Of a stretch of DNA of 64,000 nucleotides, positions 56,132 to 64,000 are shown one piece after another. The notes below the pieces were generated by a model. The model saw only the letters and a program-made list of their open reading frames with translations. It was not told where the DNA came from and searched no databases. Positions within the stretch are counted from its first letter, which is position 1, and every line of letters starts with the position of its first letter. The translations under genes were made by a program, and so were the position numbers. The stretch is from Symsagittifera roscoffensis (taxonomy: Eukaryota > Xenacoelomorpha > Acoela > Convolutidae): assembly GCF_963678635.1 (NCBI RefSeq), contig NC_087070.1, forward strand, positions 48,711,467-48,775,466. The letters run 5' to 3'.

Positions 56132-56446
56132 GTGAGTATTTTTGATTCGCCTTTTGTGGAAACTTTAGTTAGCACGTGGGGCGGGGTTTTTAAAAAATCT
56201 AAATAGGAAAAATCTAAATGGGTACACACTTTTTTGGGGTGCTATATGTTAAAATCATTATAACTCCTAAACCCAACCATTTGCTTAAGAAGCAAAGAAA
56301 CCAAACCTCTTTGCTTCCTATTGCAAAAGAACCGTATAGCAAATTTTTTATTGTTACAATAATTTTCAGGCTTTTTTTCTAAATTCACGATTTTTTATGT
56401 AGGGTATGAAAAAAAATTATGTTCCGAACAGTCAATTTGTTCACGT

Positions 56447-56516
56447 CATTACGAGGCCAAACTGTGCACTGGATAGTAGCACAATTTTGGGTCTGTAATG
56501 GTTTGGCTTCGTAATG
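56447..56516. mobile_element. 70-bp minimal MITE of family B
   Basis: 16-bp inverted ends 'cattacgaggccaaac' and 'gtttggcttcgtaatg' (one mismatch) around 38 bp that match the end of the element at 33531 ('gtgcact', 'gtagcacaattttg'). It lies in intron 1 of the small gene. Confidence 0.7.
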
Positions 56517-56700
56517 GCTGCAAAACTTCCGTAATGGTTGCAAGACCCGAAAAGGATCGGCAAATTCGAACGCCAAAATTTTTAAATAATAATTCTAGCT
56601 GTCTTAAATTTCTTTCAGTTAAGCACGCCCATTTTTTCAGAACAAATTTGCACGAAATTAACTTCAGAATAACTTTGTTTTCAAAACATCTTCTCTTCAG

Positions 56701-56813
56701 GCCGGAGAAAGAGCAAAGGAGGGAACAGTGGTGCAGCTAGAAGACCCAGTCTTCTGGAGCAGATTCGCAGAGACAGACTCGACAAAATCAGGGCTAGTTT
56801 ATCAGGGCTTCCG
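56701..56813 (+). CDS. Exon 2 of the intron-nested small gene
   Basis: The acceptor 'ttctcttcag' precedes 56701. The phase fits exon 1 (1 + 113 nt = 38 codons). It encodes 'RRKSKGGNSGAARRPSLLEQ' then 'RRDRLDKIRASLSGLP', a basic, helix-prone stretch. The donor at 56814 ('CCG|gtgtat') is moderate; without splicing, the frame runs on to a TGA at about 56932. Confidence 0.5.
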
Positions 56814-56895
56814 GTGTATAGCAGCGCTGGGTACTCTTGGGCGATTGTCTTTTGGTGCAAAAGTGCACTTACAGAAACTTCTCTTAAGTACCCAG

Positions 56896-57035
56896 CGGTA
56901 CTATATTTCGTATTGTTTTTTTTCCGAATGTGTTGACCAAAAAAACGCCTTATTGCGAAGCTCTTGAAGCATCTCTAGAAAAATTCCCTGTCATTACAAA
57001 AGAAAAGAAAAAAGCTCGGCCATTCTCTCCGTTCC
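56896..57035 (+). CDS. Probable exon 3 of the small gene (3' end unresolved)
   Basis: Beginning after 'tacccag' at 56895, phase 0 continues from exon 2: 'RYYISYC', then 'TPYCEALEASLEKFPVITKE' and 'KKKARPFSPFQSLK'. No strong donor in the required phase is visible; 'AAAC|gtgcaa' near 57046 is the best GT. The exon end is given only approximately. Confidence 0.4.
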
Positions 57036-57407
57036 AGTCGCTTAAACGTGCAACAGGCAACCCAAGAATTCAAGAAACAAAATTTTTTCCTAAAGAAATA
57101 ATATTTTTTTATTCAAACTTTTGAACACAATTTTAATGAGAAATAAGTTGGTTCGAAAAAGCCAGCTAAACATATAGTTTTGGCTCTGTTTGTATCAAAG
57201 AAGTAAAATATTTTTTTTCTTCCATTAATGGGACACCAGAAAAAGGGCCTGCTGGCCTAATTATAATCTAGCTCCCATACGATTCAGATTTGTTTCTTTT
57301 TGTAAATTCATAGAAATATTTTTGTAACTAGATGTATTTTGGAAGCAATTTTATTATGATTTTTATTATGATTAATACTGCGAAAATTAAACTCGACTCG
57401 TTTTTAG

Positions 57408-57692
57408 GAACTAGTTTACGATCACGACGAAAAAGAAATCAGAGAGTTCTTAATCTATATTCTGGATAAATTACCCGGAGTGATGTTAGACCTTGTATCT
57501 TATCACCAACAACCATTGGTCGCGATTTCATCAAAATCCCCAGCAGCCGAAAGTGAACAAAGCCAACGGATGAGTGTCGCCATGAGCAGAATGTCAATAG
57601 CTGCACAGCCGATAGAAGAAAACGCGAAAGAAAAGCAAGAAAAAAGGAGTTTTGTCAAAATGTTGGCAACCATATTAAAAGAAAACCAGTAG
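57408..57692 (+). CDS. Last exon of the small gene
   Basis: The acceptor 'cgtttttag' precedes 57408. The frame reads 'ELVYDHDEKEIREFLIYILD', 'KLPGVMLDLVSYHQQPLV', Ser-rich 'SPAAESEQSQRMSVAMSRMS' and 'RSFVKMLATILKENQ' to TAG 57690-57692. Composition and an open frame of 94 codons starting exactly at the acceptor support an exon. AATAAA near 57807 could be the poly(A) signal. Family unknown. Confidence 0.55.
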   Translation, partial: ELVYDHDEKEIREFLIYILDKLPGVMLDLVSYHQQPLVAISSKSPAAESEQSQRMSVAMSRMSIAAQPIEENAKEKQEKRSFVKMLATILKENQ

Positions 57693-58599
57693 CTAGCTTT
57701 CAATACAATTTAGATACTTATTTAAAATTCAGTTTAAAAATGAGTAGCGAAAAACTTTTTGCTGGTCTGTAACCCGCGCCTGAGATGGAAAAACCCAGTA
57801 AAAAAAATAAAAACAGAAGCCAGAAACTGGAGAAAAACCAGAAGCACAAAAAGAGAGACGGATTTTCAAAATGTCTTCGCAAACCTAATTGACTTTAATT
57901 TAAACTTCAGAGATTTCTGAAAACACTATATGCATCCTATTTTGGGCGTTTTTAGAGGGTTTTGATTTAAAAAAATGAGTTACTCCCCCCAAAGCTGGTA
58001 CATAACGACGCCATTTTTGTTACTTTTGACAATTTTAATTATTACTGAATTATTGATATATTTTGGTAGAATTCCCCTCGAATTTAGTGAAGAAACATTT
58101 TATGGATAGATGGACAGAAATGTCTGTGGTAAAAAAAGTACATTTATACGGTCAAAAAATGCAACTTAGGTCCAAACCAAATTAGGACGAATCCACACTG
58201 AGTCTGACCGATGCTTCTGAAACGATTGAAGAGGTTTTCTTTGCCTCTGGTGCAAGAAATTCTAGTTATGAGGTTTATTCTATTTTCGCGCTTCAGTAGT
58301 TTTGTTCATTCAGAAACATCAGTCAGACAAAAAAACTTGACAACTTGATATAAAGTTGCTTGCGTTGTCTCTGGGTGCCAGTGAATCAATTAATTAAAGT
58401 TTTAATTAAAATCAAATTTCTGTCCTTGAAATTAAAAGTTTTGGTATATAGTGAAACACCATGCTCTCCAAAACCAGTAAAAATAAACTTTAATACAATA
58501 AATGACTCTTGTCAGTATTTCTATTCAGAATTTGTCGCCTTATTTTCCCTTATTTTACATTGTCGATTCATTCAAATGCTACCAAAAATAGAAACGTGT
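57693..58599. other. 3' flank of the small gene; no further gene seen
   Basis: AT-rich. 'gaaaaacccagtaaaaaaaa' and 'gaaaaaccagaagcacaaaa' form a short repeat near 57790-57850. Confidence 0.5.
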
Positions 58600-59800
58600 A
58601 TTCTCTGTTTGTGTTGTTTCTGGTCATTCCTTTCCAAGAAGAAGGCGCAGCACTGCTTTGCTTTTTGTTCCGACTTTCGATACGAATATTTGCGCTCGGG
58701 GTGGGTTTTTTTTTTTCTTCAGACAAATTTCGACTTTTAACCAGCCATTTTTGACGAAATTTTTTATATCATTCGAAAGGTATTGTTGTCTTGAGCTCAA
58801 ATTTGAAAAGATATTTCACCTGTGGTCGTTTTTCGTAAAGTTATGGGGGTTTAAAGATTGCCATTTTGGCCAATTTGGGACAATTAGCGCGGTATATTTC
58901 GCGCTATTAACGCGTAAGCAGAGAGTTAATCCGTCTTAGAAATTGTTCCAAATTGGTTTAACGAAGCTTATTTGACAAAATTGATTTGTTACAAGTAGCG
59001 AAATCTATCCTTTTGTACTTTATATGGCGTGTGGGGAGATGATTTTTATTTTAAAAAAAATTCAAATTAAAAAAAAAAAATTTCATTTTGTTTTATTACT
59101 TTTTAAATTTTTTTGGTTATCACTGCTCCATAAAACTTAATAGGCAGTCAGAACATTCAGGGCTTCGCCCTGATACGAGCAGTCTTGTTTAATATTAAAA
59201 TTATTGTAACTCAAACAAATAAATATAATTTCGATAATTTTAGAGTTGATGAACTGCTAAAAAGACCGTTTCAATACCAGGGCAAAACATTGAATGCTCC
59301 ACCTACCCCTTAATCCATATCGAATAGTTTTTGGGAAAAATTGAAAACTATAAAATTTGGACAAAATCAAAGATCAAGTACAAAATTTGTGTTGTACGAA
59401 AGTAATATGACCATTTAGCTATCCTCAATTCAATTCGGAACAATTTTCTTGTGCGGGATAATTTGCCACGCATAAATAATTCGCGGTACGATTTCACCAA
59501 TATGAATAAAATCTTCAAAGGGCGGACAAATTAGTCCACAGCATGACCAAGTTGGCAATTTTCAAACTACCAGAACTTTGCAAAGAATGATCGGGGAAAA
59601 ATATCCTTTTATATTTGATTTTAGTGAATCAATCTCCAATGCGGCATAAAAATTTGTTGTCAAAAACTATAATTACGATAGCCGAACATTGACTGAATAA
59701 AAAAACACCCCAAGCATAAATATTCAGTAGTTTATTTTTTTGAAAATCGGAACAACAACCATAATAATAAATTTTTATCAGGCTCACAAGTTTGTAGACT
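58600..59800. repeat. Second block of dispersed repeat family A
   Basis: Co-linear with 3177-5110 (segments 58687-58905, 58900-59190 and a third related piece at 59681-59775) but without the insertion at 4318-4684. The hairpin 'cagggcttcgccctg' is at about 59158-59172. No coding capacity; the frames at 58360-58939 are by-products. Confidence 0.72.
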
Positions 59801-60963
59801 AGTATACGATATTGGCAACAACTATATCACTGCTTGAAGCATGAGAGAAGCCTGAGAGAACGTATACTAGTCACCAAAGGGTCCGTTTTCAAACGTTTCT
59901 GAGCGGAAAACTTTATAATATTTAATAATTCTAATAATTTTTTTATATTAGATTAAATTTTCTTAGAAGTTCTTAATGCTTCCTCCTCAACATGTAAAAC
60001 AATTTTTTTTGATCTTTTAGTAAATTTTTGACAAACAGATAAAACTCTTCTAACATCCGGTGAAACTTTGTTTTGTCTGGTATCCAAATTTTGCACTGAA
60101 TGGCTGATAAAATAAGTTTGCTTGTGGTCGTTCAGGGCATGTAGACAAGTCATAAAGTAGACACGTTATAAAGTAGACAACTACTATATTATCCAAACAG
60201 AATCGAGAACAGGAAGCAACCTTAGGAAATATACTTTTTTTAATTAATAATTTGCTAAGTTTGCTTGCTGTCTTCGCTTCTGATTGGTTAATATAGTGTT
60301 TATCTACTTTTTGTCACGTATGAAAAATAAAGGTTGTCTAATTATTTACTGCACTTCAGAGCAACTGATGGATGCCCACGAGAAACTCGACGTTCTATAA
60401 AAAATATTTCAAGCTTACAACTTTCTTATACCGAAAAACCACTATCTCACACTTTCCTAATTTTAAAAAATCCCTGTTTTATGAAAAAAAAATTACAGCC
60501 TAATTTTGTAAAAAGTTGTAAGAATCTTATTAGAAAAGTTCTGAAACTCTTATCACTTTCAAAGGTTTTCAGTTATAATAATAATTCTTAAGAAAAAGAG
60601 TGTTCGTATGTAGCAATTAGCGCCTGTGAGGTTGCAATTTGTGAAGATAACCCATAAATGAAAACTACAACAATGATATAGACAACTCTTTTAAGTGAAG
60701 CTAATTTGGTATGTCTATACTTAATGCATCGGCTCTTTTCAACTCCCCTCCCCCAATTTGAACTTCAACTTTGAAAAACTTACATTAACATGATGAAAAG
60801 TTGGGTGAACAAAATAACTATTGTGAACAAATTTGTTCTTCATACTTTCTACTGTAACATGACGCATTGAACCAAAATAACACAAAAAAGAACACCAAAA
60901 AAGGAAATTTGAAATTTGGGTGGAAAGTTGAAAAGATCCAATGCACCTTCCAAAATATCTGAC
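59801..60963. other. Right end of the giant filamin intron
   Basis: AT-rich, no gene. 'cataaagtagacacgttata' at 60150 and its repeats form a short direct repeat. The last bases read into the donor of the next exon. Confidence 0.55.
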
Positions 60964-61149
60964 CTGGGACTAGTGCCTGGGAAGTGTCGATTGTGAACAT
61001 AGTCTCCTCTTTCACTCGGGGGTTTTCTAGCCCCCTCCCGCTGCACGTAATTTCCCCTATGTTCTTCACTGAGTTATCCCTGGTCACTCCAATCAGGGGC
61101 GAACGGGGAATGGGAAGTTCATCCAGGGTCAAGTTGATCTCGTAACGAC
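60964..61149 (-). CDS. FLN: Filamin exon upstream of the giant intron
   Basis: 186 bp, phase 1-1. It encodes 'GRYEINLTLDELPIPRSPL', the end of one Ig-like repeat (the 'G.Y.I.....IP.SP' pattern), a linker 'GVTRDNSVKNIG', and the next repeat start 'ITCSGRGLENPRV' with 'FTIDTSQALVPG'. The acceptor is 'gaacactag' above 61149; the donor is 'CAG|gtcaga' below 60964. It is joined to 61385-61495 upstream by a 235-bp intron and to 6127-6231 downstream by the 54.7-kb intron. Confidence 0.92.
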
Positions 61150-61384
61150 CTAGTGTTCAAAAGGAGCGATTTGAATTTATGAGATGGGTGCTAGTCTCAT
61201 GACAGAGAGCCCAAATGGCAGAAACTTTCAAACAATTAAAACGCTTGATCATTTTTTTTCAAAATAAACTTGAACGGTCCTGCAAGTGAACATAAGTTTG
61301 CAAGTTGTTAGCAAGATCTTACCAGATAAACATCTTATAAACATCGGATAAACACCAGATCTGGCGATCAATCGGGTTGCTTAC

Positions 61385-61495
61385 CTCTGGACTTGGGCAT
61401 GAAGTTGACAGTGTGGAGGCTGAGTAGTTTGTCCTTCTCCAGACTACATGGAACCAAATTCCCACTAGGTCCACTCACTTTAGCCCCAAAATCGC
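61385..61495 (-). CDS. FLN: Filamin exon
   Basis: 111 bp, phase 1-1: 'GDFGAKVSGPSGNLVPCSLE' then 'LHTVNFMPKSRG', the 'V.GPSG' and '.V.F.P...G' strands of a filamin repeat. The acceptor is 'cgtgtttag' above 61495, the same context as at 405 and 6231; the donor is 'AGAG|gtaagc'. It has the same place in the repeat as exon 6127-6231, so the two exons share ancestry. Confidence 0.92.
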
Positions 61496-62612
61496 CTAAA
61501 CACGCAACGAAACATTACATAACAACAAAGTAACAAAACACCAAAATTACGTAAACAACCATAATGAAACATCAATTTATAACAAAAAAAAATGCACAAC
61601 TACCTGGGTTGACCTCCATAAAAGAAAAAGCAAGTCATATGATTTTATACAACGAGCAACGAGGAAATGGTAGATTTATCCGACAATTGTTTAGACGTGT
61701 GAAACACAAGTGTGAAATCGTATGCTAGTAGAAGAAGAAGAAATAACTTTTCGTTGTTACAAAAAGACATATTAACCAAAAATAATTTAAACACATTTTT
61801 ATCAACTCGAAGAGGACAGCGAACGAATCCATTTGGATTGCAGGATGCTGCCCTAAGCTCAAATAAATTCGAATAAACTTAAAATTAAAAGGATGAGAGC
61901 GAAATTAACAAACACTAAATACAATTGCTGAAGAACAAAAAAATAAAAAAAAATAGTAGCTTTTTAGATCAACAAAGAACTTTGCTCAATAAACTGGACC
62001 ATTTTAGTGGTACGAAAGCCAATTTCCTGACGATATACACTTAAATTAGCCGATTTAAACATGAATTTGACAAAATTGGTTTAAAATTGAAAAAAAAATT
62101 GGAATTTGTTTGTATAATCTTCAGAAACTCGCTAGTCGTAGCCCCCCTTGTTCGGTTCAAATGTGAAACTTGAACTTGTTCACTTAGCGGTTACTGCTTC
62201 TACTAGTATTTTTGTCAATCCGGTTAGGCTCAAACCTCCCTATGGAACCTGGAAAAACTGTCAATCTCTACAGAAATCCTTTTAGAGCGCCCAAAAAGGT
62301 AGCTACACAATGAAGCGCATCACGTGATTGCATGAATATTTTTAAAATCGCTATTAAATTTATTAAACCGAATTTCCACTATTATGCAGGTCTAATATAC
62401 AGTTACTTTTCAGTGGTCCCTCAAAATATTAAGTAATCAGACAGCTTTAAGGTGAATATGTGAACAAGGAGTTACAGCTGAGGAGCTCAGGGACAGAATA
62501 TTGTTTTGACGAGGCGACCAAAGCTTATCACTTTATAAAGAAAAAGAAATATGCAGTTTTGATGTGTTCTTAACTTGTCAAAAATAAGATCCGTCTGGTT
62601 TTTCAGACTAAC

Positions 62613-62721
62613 CAGGGCCTGCATTGGATGTGTCGAAAGAGAGCGAGAACCTCTTGTTCAACTCCAGCTTCACCTGGCCATCACTGTCCATGAATGACTC
62701 ATACAGCTGCGTACACTTGAC
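62613..62721 (-). CDS. FLN: Filamin exon
   Basis: 109 bp entering in phase 0 and leaving in phase 1: 'VKCTQLYESFMDSDGQVKLE' then 'RFSLSFDTSNAGPG', the first strand of a repeat ('F.....AG.G'). The acceptor is 'tactttcag' above 62721; the donor is 'CCTG|gttagt'. A 1117-bp intron follows before 61495. Confidence 0.92.
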
Positions 62722-62925
62722 CTGAAAGTACAAAAGCCAAAATCAATGGCTTTGTTTTTAAATAACTCGAACGACTTAATTAAATAATTCTTCGAGAATC
62801 ACTTCCAAACCTTTCCAGATAAAGACATACTTTAGATAGAGATAATTATAAAGCAACTTTTTATGGGAGATTTTATCCTAGGAAGACTTTCTCATTTGTT
62901 GATTTTATCCCGAGGAACATCTGTA

Positions 62926-63027
62926 GGGTGACAATTCGTAACAGGCGACAATTCGTAACAGGCGACAATTCGTAACAGGCGACAATTCGTAACAGGCGAC
63001 AGTTCGTAACAGGCGACAGTTCGTAAT
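62926..63027 (+). repeat. 17-bp minisatellite in a filamin intron
   Basis: Six units of 'aggcgacaattcgtaac' (last two with 'cagttcg'), starting at 62926, 62943, 62960, 62977, 62994 and 63011. Inverted partial copies follow at about 63122-63155 ('tgttacgaat', 'ctgttacaaattgttgcc'). Confidence 0.95.
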
Positions 63028-63226
63028 AAGGCATTGGCAAGTAGAATCCGCTTGCTTCGCTTGGCTTGCATCCTGCACGAGAGGAATACTGCGCGTAAAT
63101 CAGTGTTCCCCGCTTAATATACTGTTACGAATAGCCACCTGTTACAAATTGTTGCCTCACGGGAACTTCGACCGCAGGCGTTTTATGGATCCTATGCTAT
63201 TATGATTTTGGGCGCGTTCCACCTAC

Positions 63227-63390
63227 CTTTCTGGGGTTGATAACCTTGACCTTGTATGGACTTCCGGTGACTGCTTCCCCGTCTGCGTGAACAGATACCT
63301 CATAGAACCCGACCTCAACCGGACGGTATGTTGCCGTGAAGGTGTTGTTGTCATTGCGTTGCACTGAACACTTAGCCAACGAGTTGGCTC
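63227..63390 (-). CDS. FLN: Filamin exon (first seen in this window)
   Basis: 164 bp entering in phase 1 and leaving in phase 0. It encodes 'ANSLAKCSVQRNDNNTFTAT', 'YRPVEVGFYEVSVHADGEAV' and 'TGSPYKVKVINPRK', the last two-thirds of a filamin repeat with the hallmark 'Y.P...G.Y.V.V...G....GSPY.V.V'. The acceptor is 'tttttatcag' above 63390; the donor is 'AAG|gtaggt'. Earlier filamin exons lie beyond the window. Confidence 0.93.
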
Positions 63391-64000
63391 CTGATAAAAA
63401 ATATTGTTCGACTATTAAGAATGCTGAAGAGTTTTGTTTTCAGTTATGTTTTAGTTCTTTTTTAGTTTTTTTGTTTTTCACGAAAAATCAGGTAACCCAA
63501 ATAATCATATGAATGGGTCAGGTGATAAATTTATTCGCTATTTTTATATAAAGCCCTTTCAGTCATGATTTAAACAATATTGAATTTTTTTAAAATCGAT
63601 ATCGAGAAAAACCGGCTCACAATTTTTTAGTTTTATTAAAACTTTGAACAAGTAAAGAAAGCGAGAAGGGTTATGATAGTTTAATTTTCATAATTCAAAT
63701 TAAGCTGCGAAGATTTAGTTCTACTCCAGTAATTCTAGTTTTCCTAATTTTCCATGTTCTCACAGTACCTTTTTCACAATCATTGAGTTTTGAGTTAACT
63801 TGCTTTCAACGCATACAACTCAAACTTTGCCGATTATTCAAAAAAATAAACTGAAAAGTCTTTTTTGCACTTGACGACAAGAAAACTATCTTGCTTTCGA
63901 CTGTAAGATCTACACATTCAATGCGCTTCGCCTATTCGACCCTGCTTATCCACAAATAGTTTATGAAGTATAAAATTTGGCGTTTACTTTAACCCTGTCA
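63391..64000. other. Filamin intron, no exon seen
   Basis: AT-rich. I found no Ig-repeat coding sequence up to the window edge. Confidence 0.6.

Larger units (their letters stand above)
6232..60963 (-). other. Giant filamin intron hosting other genes and transposons
   Basis: This is the interval between the donor below 60964 ('CAG|gtcaga') and the acceptor above 6231 ('gtgtttag'). Flanking exons join in phase and in protein context. Four apparent genes lie inside, all on the opposite strand, with at least four LTR retroelements and many short repeats. Other filamin introns seen here are 235 bp, 1117 bp, 505 bp and 483 bp. Confidence 0.85.

Noticed and set aside
58360-58939. Three overlapping Cys/Phe-rich frames
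   Set aside because: They lie in repeat family A and overlap one another in all three frames.
60849-61132. Filamin exon D extended downstream to about 60818
   Set aside because: The frame past 60964 turns Phe/Trp-rich and follows a good donor; filamin similarity ends at 'ALVPG'.
62926-63027. Short regular repeat considered as a CRISPR array
   Set aside because: 17-bp units follow one another without spacers, inside a eukaryotic intron.

Overview
The window looks like AT-rich nuclear DNA from an invertebrate-type metazoan. Three things point there: spliced exons of a filamin gene, Ty3/gypsy, BEL/Pao and Ty1/copia retrotransposons side by side, and many short non-autonomous repeats. The sequence does not let me name the phylum. 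There are no operons, ribosome-binding sites or other prokaryotic signs.

The frame of the window is one filamin gene on the minus strand. Four exons lie at the right (63227-63390, 62613-62721, 61385-61495, 60964-61149) and two at the left (6127-6231, 5467-5643). All join in phase and read as consecutive parts of filamin Ig-like repeats. Between 60964 and 6231 is one intron of about 54.7 kb that holds nearly everything else. At the left edge, 1-3067 repeats 5827-8902 almost exactly, so exon 6127-6231 recurs at 301-405. One period carries two exons totalling 282 bp (94 codons), which is one filamin repeat, so the duplication adds a full repeat in frame.

Inside the giant intron, on the opposite (plus) strand, are three single-exon paralogues of a family I do not recognise: 13524-15101 (525 aa), 29524-30996 (490 aa) and 38459-39234 (a shorter copy with two frameshifts in A7 runs). 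They share acidic, Ser/Asn-rich N-terminal parts, a nearly invariant block around 'HTLEELRDVVVPQLEALLR', then a basic stretch and a coiled-coil-like tail. A fourth plus-strand gene of about four exons lies at 55963-57692. This set of genes nested in the filamin intron is the best candidate for something undescribed.

The rest is mobile DNA. A minus-strand Ty1/copia relic (about 16.25-28.57 kb) was split by a plus-strand BEL/Pao element (17891-25525); a 4-bp target duplication restores the copia reading frame. The BEL LTRs carry a tRNA-like module with pol III box A and box B. A Ty3/gypsy element with 256/257-bp LTRs and 5-bp target duplication ATTAG is at 40222-47378. An older gypsy relic lies at about 49.1-50.1 kb. 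MITE-like elements (4318-4684, 33531-33994, 51537-51992, 56447-56516), a 180-bp satellite array (9062-10235), a 345-bp tandem array directly upstream of the third paralogue, and several dispersed repeat families fill much of the remaining intron.
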